A DNA stretch of 64,000 bases from CAMWXW01 sp051650105 (GTDB lineage: Bacteria > Desulfobacterota > Desulfovibrionia > Desulfovibrionales > Desulfovibrionaceae). Each line of letters starts with the position of its first letter. The first letter of the stretch is position 1. Positions 38,752 to 48,019 of the stretch are shown here, piece after piece. The notes under the pieces were generated by a model that was not told the origin of the DNA, ran no database searches, and saw only the letters and a list, made by a program, of their open reading frames with translations. Location: positions 1 through 64,000 of the forward strand of contig JBOFIJ010000003.1 of NCBI GenBank assembly GCA_051650105.1, read 5' to 3'. Made by a program: the position numbers and the translations under genes.

Positions 38752-39963
38752 ATGAATATATTTGTTATTAATTCGGGAAGTTCATCATTTAAGTATCAAT
38801 TAATAGATATGGATAAGAAAAAGGCATTATGTAGTGGAGCTGTGGAATGTATTGGGGATCCGAATAGTTTTTTAACACATAAACAATATCCAGATACAGA
38901 CAAGGAAAAGAAATATAGAGAAGAAGGTTCTTTTATAAATCATGAAGTAGCAATGAAACGAGTAATAGAATTATTATCAGATAAAGAGCATGGTGTAATA
39001 GAATCTGTGCAAGAGGTAGATGCTGTTGGTCACAGAGTTGTGCAGGGCGGTGAGAAATTAAAAGAAACTACCCTTATGGATGAGCATTCTTTGAAAATAG
39101 TAAAAGAAATTATGATGCTCGCTCCATTACATAATCCTGTTCAGATAATTGGAATAGAAATTACAAAAAGGTTGTTGCCACATGCTCCTTCTGTAGCAGT
39201 ATTTGATACAGCATTCCATACAACAATACCAGAGTATGCGTATATGTATCCATTACCATATTCTTTGTATGAGAAACATGCTATTCGTAAATATGGTTTT
39301 CATGGCACCTCTCATATGTATGTAAGCCGTGAGGGGGCTCGTTTTCTTGGCAGAAAACTGGAAGCGACAAAATCGATAGTCTGTCATTTAGGTAATGGTT
39401 CTTCTGTTGCTGCTGTGAAGAATGGTAAAAGTATAGATACCAGTATGGGTTTTACTCCTTTAGATGGCCTTATGATGGGAACTCGTTGTGGTAGTATAGA
39501 TCCAGCAATATCTTCATTTCTTGTAGAACAATGTGATATATCTGAGAAAGAGGTCAATGTACTATATAATAAAGAAAGTGGATTTAAAGGTATTTGTGGT
39601 ATGTCAGATTTACGTGAAGTTATGGCTGCTGTGGAATCTGGAGATACAAGAGCAAAGTTAGCGTCGGATATGTTTGCATATAGGGTAAAACTGTTTATAG
39701 GTGGGTATATGGCAGCGTTGAATGGAATAGATGCTTTACTGTTTACGGCAGGGATAGGGGAGAATTGTCATGAATTGCGTGAATCAATTTGTGCAGATTT
39801 GGATCATCTTGGAATTATCCTAGATTTAGAGAAAAATGGTATTCGTTCGTCAGAAATTCGTTGTATAAGTACAAAAGAATCGAAAATACCAGTATTGGTG
39901 GTACCAACAAATGAAGAATTAGAGATAGCAGAGCAAAGTATGGCTCTTATTGCAAAACAGTAA
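38752..39963 (+). CDS. ackA: Acetate kinase
   Basis: A 403-residue enzyme making ATP and acetate from acetyl phosphate, working with Pta. Signature NSGSSSFKYQL lies at the N-terminus. The motifs VFDTAFHTTIPEYAYMYPLP, RKYGFHGTSHMYVS (catalytic His/Arg region), CHLGNGSSVAA and TPLDGLMMGTRCGSIDPA are all intact. The length is normal. The start ATG has AGAGG upstream. The pair gives substrate-level phosphorylation or acetate assimilation. Confidence 0.96.
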   Translation: MNIFVINSGSSSFKYQLIDMDKKKALCSGAVECIGDPNSFLTHKQYPDTDKEKKYREEGSFINHEVAMKRVIELLSDKEHGVIESVQEVDAVGHRVVQGGEKLKETTLMDEHSLKIVKEIMMLAPLHNPVQIIGIEITKRLLPHAPSVAVFDTAFHTTIPEYAYMYPLPYSLYEKHAIRKYGFHGTSHMYVSREGARFLGRKLEATKSIVCHLGNGSSVAAVKNGKSIDTSMGFTPLDGLMMGTRCGSIDPAISSFLVEQCDISEKEVNVLYNKESGFKGICGMSDLREVMAAVESGDTRAKLASDMFAYRVKLFIGGYMAALNGIDALLFTAGIGENCHELRESICADLDHLGIILDLEKNGIRSSEIRCISTKESKIPVLVVPTNEELEIAEQSMALIAKQ

Positions 39964-39968
39964 AATAT

Positions 39969-40009
39969 AAGAAGCTTATTCCATGATGTTGGTAGGCTTC
40001 TTTGTTTTT
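39969..40009 (+). terminator. Intrinsic terminator of pta-ackA
   Basis: AAGAAGC (39969-39975) pairs with GCTTCTT (about 39996-40002), extended by wobble pairs, followed by a T-rich tract GTTTTTG. It directly follows the ackA stop. Confidence 0.65.
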
Positions 40010-40170
40010 GGGAGTTATAGAAAAAGCGAAGATTTATGATGTGCAAGATACATTCATGGGTGTGTTTGTATGTGGTATCTGGTGAAAAAAGATATAGTAT
40101 TTCTTGCTATATAAGAGTAAAGATGACTGTAAAAGAATAACGAGTTTTTGTTTTGTAAAAGAGTACGTTA

Positions 40171-40776
40171 TTATGTGGAATGATGGTATACAGTGAATGC
40201 ATGTTGTGTAAGGGAATCTTGAGAAGTTGTTCCTTCTCGGACAATATAAAGAATATTTTGTTTTGTATAAAGAATGGTAGATGGTAAATTACCTTGAGGG
40301 ATATCTGCTTGTGTTATTGGCGTTATTATGATATCTATATATTTGGTAAGAAGTGGGTCTAGATCAGGATATTTAGTAACAGGTGGGCATCCAGAGATAT
40401 TTGCGCTTGTCGAAATGATAGGGTTATTTTCTGTAAGAGAGAACAGTAGAGGTGTAGAGGGAAGTCTGAAAACAATAGTGTCTTGAAAGTAGGTAAGTCT
40501 TTTTTTGAGCGGGAGAATAATGCTAAGAGACGGAAAAAGTGTATATAGTGTTTTATGTATGGGTAAAAGTTGAGCAAATTCCGTGATCTGGGAAATTGTG
40601 TGTGCAATACATGGGAGAGGTTTGCTTAATGGGCGTTTTTTTATAGTAAAAATATATTTTATTTTTTTAGAAAAGACAGAAGAACCCATGGCATAGAAGG
40701 TTTCTGTCGGGTAAATACAAAGGGAACCAGAATCCAGAAGGTTTTTAGCTTCAAGAATATTTTGTACACAGTGCAT
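40171..40776 (-). CDS. tsaC: Threonylcarbamoyl-AMP synthase (TsaC/Sua5/YrdC family)
   Basis: A 201-residue protein that makes threonylcarbamoyl-AMP from Thr, bicarbonate and ATP for the t6A37 modification of tRNAs reading ANN codons. Visible family motifs are YPTETFYAMG near residue 22, the KKRPLSKPLP nucleotide-binding segment near residue 46, and IISTSANISGCPP near residue 120. The short TsaC form fits; there is no Sua5 C-terminal domain. It starts 3 nt after the stop of the small membrane protein upstream, so the two are likely co-transcribed. Confidence 0.88.
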   Translation of the reverse strand: MHCVQNILEAKNLLDSGSLCIYPTETFYAMGSSVFSKKIKYIFTIKKRPLSKPLPCIAHTISQITEFAQLLPIHKTLYTLFPSLSIILPLKKRLTYFQDTIVFRLPSTPLLFSLTENNPIISTSANISGCPPVTKYPDLDPLLTKYIDIIITPITQADIPQGNLPSTILYTKQNILYIVREGTTSQDSLTQHAFTVYHHST

Positions 40777-40779
40777 TAT

Positions 40780-40992
40780 TTAGTGCTTAGAGTTATCTTG
40801 TTTTTTAAGATCTTTGTACGTTTTGTAAGCAACATAGGATATAGCAACAGAAAGAACAATAATAACGAGATAGAACGCACCAAAGAAAATAGTATAGTCA
40901 GGCTTCCACCATGGAATATCCTGAGGTAATAGGCTTTTTAGTGTTTCCGTTGGGAGAACCATTGTAATAAGTGAGATAAAAGTATCTATCAT
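40780..40992 (-). CDS. Small single-span membrane protein
   Basis: A 70-residue protein (MIDTFISLITMVLPTETLKS start) with an aromatic WWKPDYTIFF region, one strong transmembrane helix (FGAFYLVIIVLSVAISYVAY) and a basic C-terminal tail (KTYKDLKKQDNSKH). I do not recognise the family. The frame is open to 41274, but the ATG at 40992 has AAGGAG nine nucleotides upstream and the extra sequence overlaps the divergent gene. It lies immediately upstream of tsaC, and divergent from the NapH-like gene. Confidence 0.7.
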   Translation of the reverse strand: MIDTFISLITMVLPTETLKSLLPQDIPWWKPDYTIFFGAFYLVIIVLSVAISYVAYKTYKDLKKQDNSKH

Positions 40993-41195
40993 AGGGTAAA
41001 TCTCCTTTTTTCCTCCAAGGAGGATATCATATAGATGAATTTTTTGCAATATTTTTATGAATGCAAATGTATTGTATTTATGATAGAATAATGTCATATA
41101 GATGCGACGTACAACATGTTTACCATTAGAGAGAATATTGTAGTGAATATTTTTAAGATATTTGTGAACAGTGTGATGTAATAATGAGGGACGGT

Positions 41196-41981
41196 ATGAA
41201 AAAACAATATAATATATTTGTAGTGCGTGATAGCATACGATTGTTGAGTATATTCTTGACATTACCATGGACAATCTGGATTATAGAACATATTTTTGTG
41301 GGTGGTTCTTTATTAAATGTTTCTGTATTTGTTCCAGTAATATTTGGGACATTTTTTATATTTGGCAGTTTATGGTGTGGTTGGTTATGTCCTTTTGGAA
41401 ATGTGAGTTATTTTGTTTCAAAAATAGGTAAGAAAATTTTTCCGAGATTTCAATATAAAATTCCGGATAAAATAGGCCTTCGCGTTGGATATTTACGTTA
41501 TGTATATGCAGCTATTTTCATATATGCTATGGTGGCAGGTGTTGATAGTATTGGGAAAGGAGAAGCAATGTCTTTTGTTGGGGCATATCTTTTTTTGAAG
41601 AAGATAGCAGTTATAATTGTGCCTCTTTTTATAGCAAGATTTTTTTGTCGATATATGTGTTTTTATAAGGGTCTCTTTAATATTATTAACAAAATTTCTC
41701 CAACAGTGGCAATTGTAAGAAATAAGACAATATGCACAGATTGTAGTAAATGTACACGTACATGCCCAATGGGATTAGAAGTAGATAGCTTAGATAAAAT
41801 TGTTGGTTCAGATTGTATTTTATGCTTTAATTGCTTAACTGGGGAATCTGGATGTATTCCAGAGAGTGGTATATTGGTATTACAATTTTTTGGTAAAAAG
41901 GTTCATATAGGGTATTTTGCCCTTTTTGGTGTCTTGTGTTATGTTGTTGCGGTATTTTTATATATTATGTACATGAAATAA
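41196..41981 (+). CDS. NapH-like polytopic 4Fe-4S membrane protein
   Basis: A 261-residue membrane protein with about five helices. CGWLCP at 61-66 and CRYMC at 151-155 are the conserved Cys pairs of the NapH/NosR/CcoG type. Two 4Fe-4S motifs follow: Cys180-183-186-190 (CTDCSKCTRTCPMG) and Cys207-210-213 with Cys220. NapH-type proteins pass electrons from quinol to periplasmic redox partners. No nap, nos or cco partner gene is near. Start ATG 41196 has GAGGG upstream; ATG 41184 is less likely. It is first in a run with the SIMPL protein and an unknown protein. Confidence 0.82.
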   Translation: MKKQYNIFVVRDSIRLLSIFLTLPWTIWIIEHIFVGGSLLNVSVFVPVIFGTFFIFGSLWCGWLCPFGNVSYFVSKIGKKIFPRFQYKIPDKIGLRVGYLRYVYAAIFIYAMVAGVDSIGKGEAMSFVGAYLFLKKIAVIIVPLFIARFFCRYMCFYKGLFNIINKISPTVAIVRNKTICTDCSKCTRTCPMGLEVDSLDKIVGSDCILCFNCLTGESGCIPESGILVLQFFGKKVHIGYFALFGVLCYVVAVFLYIMYMK

Positions 41982-42001
41982 TAAATGTTATTGGGGATGT
42001 T

Positions 42002-42706
42002 ATGAGAGAAAGTATTGTTGGGATAGGCATTGGAATATCTATTATTATATTGGGTTTTTTAATACGTTCTGGTTTTGTTGAATGGAAGACACAAAGTAAT
42101 TATGTTGAAGTCAGGGGTTTAGCAGAACGTAAAGTCTTAGCGGATAAAGGGAGGTGGAGCGGTGGATTCCAAATACAGAGTAAGACAATAGAGGAATTAA
42201 AACAAAAAAGAGATTCTTTGATAGAGAAAATACAAGAATTTTTTATATCTCAAGGTTTTGATGCAGGGGAAATAACAATAGCTCCAATACAGGTCACAGA
42301 CAGATATGCAGACCAATATAATAATAATCGACCTATAGAAAGATTCTCTGGGACGGTAAATTTTGTAATAAATACAGAAAATGTAGAGGCATTATACAAT
42401 GCAAGTAGAGCAACAAATTCTCTTGTTGATAAGGGTATTTTCCTAACTAATGCAAGGGTGCAATATAATTTTACAAAATTAAATGACATTAAGGTAGAAA
42501 TGTTGCAAGAAGCAACTGAGAATGCTAGGGGAGCTGCCTTAACGTTTACGAAAGATTCAGGAACAACGTTGTCCTCATTGCAAAATGCTACACAAGGGCT
42601 ATTTAGTGTGGGTTCGGATAATGGGGATGAATATTCTGCGACACCATCAAAATATAAGATCGTGCGTGTTGTAACACGAGTAAAATATGGAATAAATGAT
42701 ATGTAG
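42002..42706 (+). CDS. SIMPL-domain (DUF541) protein
   Basis: A 234-residue protein with an N-terminal membrane anchor (SIVGIGIGISIIILGFLI), then a periplasmic SIMPL/DUF541 domain. Typical segments are YVEVRGLAERKVLADKGRW, GFDAGEITIAPIQVTDRYAD and LQEATENARGAALTFTKDSG. The family (for example BP26 in Brucella, YggE in E. coli) forms periplasmic rings linked to stress or envelope functions without a proven activity. It lies 20 nt after the NapH-like gene. The start at 42002 is preferred to the longer frame overlapping the previous gene. Confidence 0.85.
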   Translation: MRESIVGIGIGISIIILGFLIRSGFVEWKTQSNYVEVRGLAERKVLADKGRWSGGFQIQSKTIEELKQKRDSLIEKIQEFFISQGFDAGEITIAPIQVTDRYADQYNNNRPIERFSGTVNFVINTENVEALYNASRATNSLVDKGIFLTNARVQYNFTKLNDIKVEMLQEATENARGAALTFTKDSGTTLSSLQNATQGLFSVGSDNGDEYSATPSKYKIVRVVTRVKYGINDM

Positions 42707-42728
42707 AGGTCCTTTTTTAGGAGAAGGT

Positions 42729-43787
42729 ATGCAGGAGAGTAGAAAAAAAAAGATGGGTAGATTGCGAAAATATCTTATTGTATCACTATGTGTAGCGGGT
42801 GTTTTATTTTCCATGTTTTATGTAATGCTGGTAGATCCTTTATTTTTATTTAACAATAATATTAAAGATACTAACAAAGAATTTTTGGTGGTAGAAGAGC
42901 CAGATAAAGAAAATATTCAAAGCGAAGAAATAGTTGATACTCAGGAAAAGGATCCTTCATTATTGGAAGAATCTATAGCGGAGCAAGTCCCTGTGCATGG
43001 TGAGTATGAAGTGAATGAGGGTTATATTGAGTATCCAGTAGAAGAAATATATGCAAATACACGTGTTTTAGCACATTGGACTTTAGAAGAATATAAAAAT
43101 CCGTTAGTACAAGCACAAGGATATTTTCCAATAAAAGCATTTGTAGAAAAAATGAGAACGTTATCATTGTCATCACAAGAGAATATAGGTGGTGAAAGAA
43201 CAGTGCCAACTATGGAAGTGCTGCGCCTTATTAATGAATATTTCCCTATTTATATAGATTCTATTATACTAGATAATTCAGGGAGTATAACTCAAAAAGA
43301 AAAAATACCTCTTCTTACTTCCTTAGAGCATACGGTAATACAGGCTCGTCTTATTTTACATGAGCTTACTAATAGCTCGCCCAATATGATGATTCGATTA
43401 ACAGAACTTGCACACAGAAAATCTGTACTATCTACTTTAGAAAAAGATTTAGAAAGAATAGATGGGATTATAAGCAATTTAATAAAAGTGGGGAAGAATG
43501 AGGATTTATCTTCATTGGCAGAGAAGAAACATGAATTGATTAAAAGGATACGTGCAGAAAAACAAAATGAAACTGAGAATGAGGATCTTCTGTCGTTTTT
43601 ATATACAACAGAAGCAATGGAAGCATTTCCAATGCCCATGGTAAAAGAGATAGTAGCTGTGATTATAGAATATACTCCAAGTAGTTCCCCTCAACCATTT
43701 ATACACACATTACAAAATATGTTATTAAATATGAAAGAACTTATTGAGCGTAAGAAAAAAGATATTTCTTCTTTAGGTACAATATAA
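42729..43787 (+). CDS. Unknown membrane-anchored protein
   Basis: A 352-residue protein with a short basic cytoplasmic N-terminus (MQESRKKKMGRLRKYLIV), one membrane helix at about residues 14-38 and an acidic linker (EEPDKENIQSEEIVDTQEKD). A largely helical, charged remainder contains Lys/Glu-rich stretches near residues 235-275 that could form coiled coil. I do not recognise a family. It begins 22 nt after the SIMPL gene with AGGAG upstream, so it probably shares its transcript; no function can be inferred beyond an envelope location. Confidence 0.7.
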   Translation: MQESRKKKMGRLRKYLIVSLCVAGVLFSMFYVMLVDPLFLFNNNIKDTNKEFLVVEEPDKENIQSEEIVDTQEKDPSLLEESIAEQVPVHGEYEVNEGYIEYPVEEIYANTRVLAHWTLEEYKNPLVQAQGYFPIKAFVEKMRTLSLSSQENIGGERTVPTMEVLRLINEYFPIYIDSIILDNSGSITQKEKIPLLTSLEHTVIQARLILHELTNSSPNMMIRLTELAHRKSVLSTLEKDLERIDGIISNLIKVGKNEDLSSLAEKKHELIKRIRAEKQNETENEDLLSFLYTTEAMEAFPMPMVKEIVAVIIEYTPSSSPQPFIHTLQNMLLNMKELIERKKKDISSLGTI

Positions 43788-44467
43788 AGAGAGTGCCTGT
43801 GTGTATTTTATATAAATATTTTTTATGGTGCAGGTAGGAGAAATAATAGTATTTAAGAAATAATATGTGTACTATGTAGCAGGATATTTATTTTGTACTG
43901 TAAATGGAATGTTTACTATGAAAATGTGTGGAAGAACAATTCTGTATGCATTATGAAAATGTTGGTACACGTTGTATTCTCTTGTTGAAGGAGAAAATAT
44001 TCTCAATTTGTAAAAGAAATCTATCTATCCGTCGTATTTGCTATTATAGTAGAAGACGGTATACGTAGCACTGTGCTTATGAAATAGGTAAGAATTATGA
44101 TGAATATTCTATAGAAAGATATCTATGCATGTGTGTACTTTATTGATTGAATTCTGAAAAGGTATAAAATCTCTTATTGTGAATAGAGAGATATCTCTTT
44201 GTAGTATCATTTTCTTAGAGAGCGTGTCACAAAAATGAGATTGCTGTATAAGTAATCAGTACAGAAGTATCTCGTATTATTCACAAAAGCGAATATGGTG
44301 CTGTGTTGTAAAATACACAATATGTGTATAAAAGAACACAATCAGTATGATATGGGAAGTGGGATGTATTCTTTTTCCCTTCTGTTACAGTGATATTAAG
44401 CTGTGGCACAGCTCTTGCTGCTAGCATATATAGTGAAGTGCAAATATAGATATATTTGGAGTGTTGT
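43788..44467. other. Gene-free gap upstream of lpxC
   Basis: About 680 nt, AT-rich. Two palindromes are visible: AGAGATATCTCT (44186-44197) and AGCTGTGGCACAGCT (44399-44413), the latter about 55 nt before the lpxC start and possibly an operator. Minus-strand frames here (44281-44574) look like chance. Confidence 0.5.
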
Positions 44468-45388
44468 ATGAAGCAAAAAACTATTAGAAGAGAAATTTCT
44501 TCTTCAGGAATAGGTTTGCATAGTGGAAAACCTGTGGAAATTGCTCTGTCTCCTGCAAGGGAAAATACTGGCATTATTTTCAGAATTCATACTCAAGATG
44601 GTATTTATCACATCAGCCCGAGTCCTGAATCTGTTGTTGCAACGGGTTTAGCTACCACTTTGGGTGTTTCTTCCGCGACGGTTTCAACTGTGGAGCATAT
44701 ACTGGCCAGTTTGCTTGGAAGTGAAATAGACAATATTTTTATAGATGTGAAAGGTGGAGAGATTCCAATTATGGATGGAAGTGCGGCGCCCTTTCTTTTA
44801 TTATTAAAAGGTGCTGGTATTCGGAAGCAAAATGCACAAAGGGCTGTATATTCTCTTAAAAAAGAGCTTTTATTTCAGCAAGATAATAAATATATAAAAG
44901 CAAAGCCACATAATGGTTTCTTTATAGAATACACTATAGATTTTGCACATCCTCTAGTGGGTATACAAAATTTCTCAATGGAAGTAACACCAGAAAGCTT
45001 TGCTACAATTGCTAAAGCTCGTACTTTTGGTTTTTTAAAAGAGATAGAATATTTGCATAGTAATAATTTAGCTCTTGGTGGTTCTTTAGAGAATGCTATA
45101 GTATTGAGTGAACAGGAAATTATTAATGAAGAAGGTTTACGGTATGCTGATGAATTTGTAAGACATAAAATATTGGATTTTATAGGTGATATGGCAATGT
45201 ATGGTAAGCCTATTCTTGGGCATTTTGAAGTATATTGTTCTGGTCATGCTTTGAACAATCAATTCTTGCGATATATATCAAGTCATTCTGCAGAATATTT
45301 ATTGAGTGGTACCGTGGATGAGAAGGAAGAAGTAAGGAAAAATGAAAAACATAGTAAAGGCGCAATGCTTGTACCAAAGCATTTATAA
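44468..45388 (+). CDS. lpxC: UDP-3-O-acyl-GlcNAc deacetylase
   Basis: A 306-residue cytoplasmic zinc enzyme catalysing the committed step of lipid A synthesis, which shows that the organism makes LPS. The first zinc His is in TVEHILASLLGSEIDN (His77). EIPIMDGSAAPF follows, with the second His and Asp in RHKILDFIGD (His233, Asp237) and the catalytic His in CSGHALNNQFL (His260). All are intact and the length is typical. The start at 44468 has GGAG upstream. A terminator follows, so it appears monocistronic. Confidence 0.96.
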   Translation: MKQKTIRREISSSGIGLHSGKPVEIALSPARENTGIIFRIHTQDGIYHISPSPESVVATGLATTLGVSSATVSTVEHILASLLGSEIDNIFIDVKGGEIPIMDGSAAPFLLLLKGAGIRKQNAQRAVYSLKKELLFQQDNKYIKAKPHNGFFIEYTIDFAHPLVGIQNFSMEVTPESFATIAKARTFGFLKEIEYLHSNNLALGGSLENAIVLSEQEIINEEGLRYADEFVRHKILDFIGDMAMYGKPILGHFEVYCSGHALNNQFLRYISSHSAEYLLSGTVDEKEEVRKNEKHSKGAMLVPKHL

Positions 45389-45413
45389 TATATTGTTGTG
45401 TAAAAAGGATAAT

Positions 45414-45439
45414 AAGGGAGTGTTGTACTCCCTTTTTTT
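45414..45439 (+). terminator. Intrinsic terminator of lpxC
   Basis: AAGGGAGT (45414-45421) pairs with ACTCCCTT (45427-45434) around a 5-nt loop, followed by a run of seven T. Confidence 0.92.
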
Positions 45440-45544
45440 ATGTATTGTAATTCTATATGAAATTTTTGAAGGCTCTTTATTTTTTTTAAAAAATACTGTA
45501 TATTACGGGTAATAAACAAGTATATTTTGTACAAGGAGAGAGAT

Positions 45545-46036
45545 ATGCCTTCTTTTGATGTTGTGAATAAGATAGATTTTCAAGAAGTAGATAATGCGGT
45601 TAATAATACTAAGAAAGAGATTGAAACTCGTTACGACTTTAGAGGGAATAAGGCTGAAATACTATTTAGTAAAGCAGACAAGAAGATAAGCCTTCTCGCA
45701 TCGGATGAAATGAAATTGGATGCCTTATACGAAATGTTCTTAGTAAATTATGCACGCCGTAAATTAGATGTAAAATCTATTGAAATAAAAGAAAGAGAAT
45801 CAGCCGCAAAGGGATATATCAAACAGGATCTTTTTATTCAAGAAGGTATCCCAGCAGAGGAAGCTAAAAAGATAATTAAATTTATTAAAGAGAGTAAGTG
45901 TAAAGTTCAGGCAAGTATTCAAGATGAACAGGTTCGTGTTGTTGGAAAGAAAATAGACGATCTTCAAGAAGTTATTTCTGTTTTGCGTGTTGCAGATGTG
46001 AAAGTGCCATTGCAATTTGTTAATATGAAGTCCTAA
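45545..46036 (+). CDS. yajQ: YajQ-family (UPF0234) nucleotide-binding protein
   Basis: A 163-residue cytoplasmic protein, full length for the family. It starts MPSFDVVNKIDFQEVDNAVN and has ETRYDFRGNK, KGYIKQDLFIQEGI, and IKESKCKVQASIQDEQVRV near the end. Family members bind nucleotides or RNA; a Xanthomonas member binds cyclic di-GMP. The start at 45545 is preceded by AAGGAGAG. It is followed after 17 nt by the DASS transporter. Confidence 0.92.
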   Translation: MPSFDVVNKIDFQEVDNAVNNTKKEIETRYDFRGNKAEILFSKADKKISLLASDEMKLDALYEMFLVNYARRKLDVKSIEIKERESAAKGYIKQDLFIQEGIPAEEAKKIIKFIKESKCKVQASIQDEQVRVVGKKIDDLQEVISVLRVADVKVPLQFVNMKS

Positions 46037-46053
46037 AATAAGAGGTAAACTAT

Positions 46054-47484
46054 ATGATAAAAAGAGTATTTGTTTTAGGGGTTGCCCCAATAGTATTGTT
46101 TTCGACGATGCTACTTTTGAATATTATGGAGGTAGAACATGCGAGAGGATGGAATATTTTATGTGTAACTATTTGGATGACATTGTGGTGGGCAACATCA
46201 ATTATTCCTTTTGCAATAACATCAATGCTTCCTATTATTCTTTTCCCCATTTTTTCTATAGCAGAATCTAAAGATATCTTTCCAGCATATGCAAATCCTA
46301 TTATATTCTTGTTTTTGGGAGGTTTTCTTTATGCTATTGCACTCCAAAGAAATGGCCTACATAAGAGAGTAGCAATTAATTTAATATTATCTGTTGGAAA
46401 AACACCTTCGATGATGATATTAGCTATTATGATAGCAACAGCAATAACATCAATGTTTATGAGTAACACCGTAACTGCATTAATGATGTTTCCTTTAGGA
46501 ATAGGTATTTGTAATACGTTAGAGAGAATAGGTGCTGAAGGAATAACAGAAGAGACAATGAAAAAATTTAAAATAGTATGTATGTTAGCAATAGGCTATA
46601 GTGCTTCTTTAGGCGGTATGGCAACTATAATAGGTTCACCACCTAATATTATAGCAGCAGGGATTTTGAGTGAGAATTTTGGAGTAGAGATAGCCTTTTT
46701 GGAGTGGGCAGTGGTGGGTGTTCCGATATCATTGCTCTTGCTATTATTTACATGGAAATTGTTTTTTGTGCAGTACAAGGTAGAGGGTTTTGATGTTAAT
46801 ATATTGCATAAATTTTTATTGGAAGAAAAGAAAGCCTTGGGTACAATCTCTGGGCGAGAAATATCATTAATTTGGATAGGGATATTTTTATTGTCTGGAT
46901 GGATTTTAAACGATTTTAAATTTATTCCAATTATTTCTCAAATGTCGGATACGCAAATAGCACTTATAGGTTCTATTTTGTTGTTTGCGGTGTCGATAGA
47001 TGGAAGGACATTAATAGATGGATCGGCACTTAAAGATGTAGAGTGGAATATTCTGTATATGTTCGGTGCTGGTTTTGCTTTAAGCCGAGTGTACAGCACA
47101 CTTCCTTTAGAACAAATAATATCTTATATAACAGCATCGTTTATAGGACAATCTTTTCTCATATTAATTTTCTTAACAATATCCGCAGCATTAATTACAG
47201 AATTTACTTCTAATTCTTCTGTTGCAATTTTAATATTGCCAGTGGTTGCTGTAATAGCTACATCTGCAGGCCTTTCAGAAATGCATACTGTAATGGCTGT
47301 GTGTTTTGCTAGCTCATGTGCATTTATGTTGCCAACATCGACACCTTCTAATGCAGTTGTTTTTGGAAGTGGTTATTTTACAATAGAACATCTTTTAAAA
47401 ACAGGGGTTATTTTAACAGTCGTGTCTGGAATATCGTTAGCGTTGTATTCATACTATGTGATGCCATTTTTATTAAAAGTATAA
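46054..47484 (+). CDS. DASS-family dicarboxylate/anion:Na+ symporter
   Basis: A 476-residue membrane transporter of the SLC13/CitT type with about eleven helices. The two conserved Ser-Asn-Thr-like sites are present: MFMSNTVTALMMFPLG near residue 130 and EFTSNSSVAILILPVV near residue 390. Both are expected to bind Na+ and the carboxylate. GGMATIIGSPPNIIAAG is also typical. The usual substrates are succinate, malate or fumarate, sometimes sulfate; I cannot choose. Uptake of host dicarboxylates would suit a host-dependent lifestyle (inference). Confidence 0.88.
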   Translation: MIKRVFVLGVAPIVLFSTMLLLNIMEVEHARGWNILCVTIWMTLWWATSIIPFAITSMLPIILFPIFSIAESKDIFPAYANPIIFLFLGGFLYAIALQRNGLHKRVAINLILSVGKTPSMMILAIMIATAITSMFMSNTVTALMMFPLGIGICNTLERIGAEGITEETMKKFKIVCMLAIGYSASLGGMATIIGSPPNIIAAGILSENFGVEIAFLEWAVVGVPISLLLLLFTWKLFFVQYKVEGFDVNILHKFLLEEKKALGTISGREISLIWIGIFLLSGWILNDFKFIPIISQMSDTQIALIGSILLFAVSIDGRTLIDGSALKDVEWNILYMFGAGFALSRVYSTLPLEQIISYITASFIGQSFLILIFLTISAALITEFTSNSSVAILILPVVAVIATSAGLSEMHTVMAVCFASSCAFMLPTSTPSNAVVFGSGYFTIEHLLKTGVILTVVSGISLALYSYYVMPFLLKV

Positions 47485-47489
47485 TTATC

Positions 47490-47795
47490 TTATAATAGTG
47501 GGCATATTTCAAATAATCCAGAAAGAGCGATAAATTCTTTTACTTGTCCTTTTGCACCTGTGAAATATAGTCTTGAATTTATAGAAAAAAGAAAGTGGGC
47601 GAGGTAGGTAATATTTCTTAGCACCGTTGCGTTAAGGTAGACGACTTGGTTTAAATTGATGGTAATATAACACGGAGGATCGATTGATCTAATAATATCC
47701 TCAAAGACAGCATTTATTTCAGGAACAGAAAGTGTTGTTAATTTTCCAGACAGGATAATACTATTTCCATTTTCTGTTGTACTATATGCTTGCAC
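47490..47795 (-). CDS. STAS-domain protein (anti-sigma-factor-antagonist-like)
   Basis: A 101-residue single-domain protein. The pattern VVYLNATVLRNITYLAHFL aligns with the DLSxVxxIDSSGLxxL motif of SpoIIAA-like STAS proteins. Here the Asp is Asn55, the first Ser is Ala56 and the usually phosphorylated Ser is Thr57. Such proteins act in partner-switching with anti-sigma kinases, but none is adjacent. The changed phosphosite suggests altered or lost phospho-control. It is convergent with the DASS transporter, 5 nt away. Confidence 0.7.
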   Translation of the reverse strand: MQAYSTTENGNSIILSGKLTTLSVPEINAVFEDIIRSIDPPCYITINLNQVVYLNATVLRNITYLAHFLFSINSRLYFTGAKGQVKEFIALSGLFEICPLL

Positions 47796-48019
47796 TATAA
47801 AAACTCCCCCATATACACATAGTATGTATCGTCAGAAGACATAAATATATTATTCCTTATATAAAAATAAGATAATAATAGCAAAGTTATAGTAAAACAA
47901 CCAAGATATAGTTATTGTATGGATGAGAAAAGTGCTTATATTTGTGTGAGTTGTTGATTATTATTAAGAATATTGAAAAAATAGTTAAATAAGTGTAATA
48001 TTTCCATATTGGGGGAAAT

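Noticed and set aside
40993..41274. N-terminal extension of the 70-residue membrane protein
   Set aside because: The extension overlaps the start of the divergent NapH-like gene, and a good ribosome-binding site sits just before the internal ATG at 40992.
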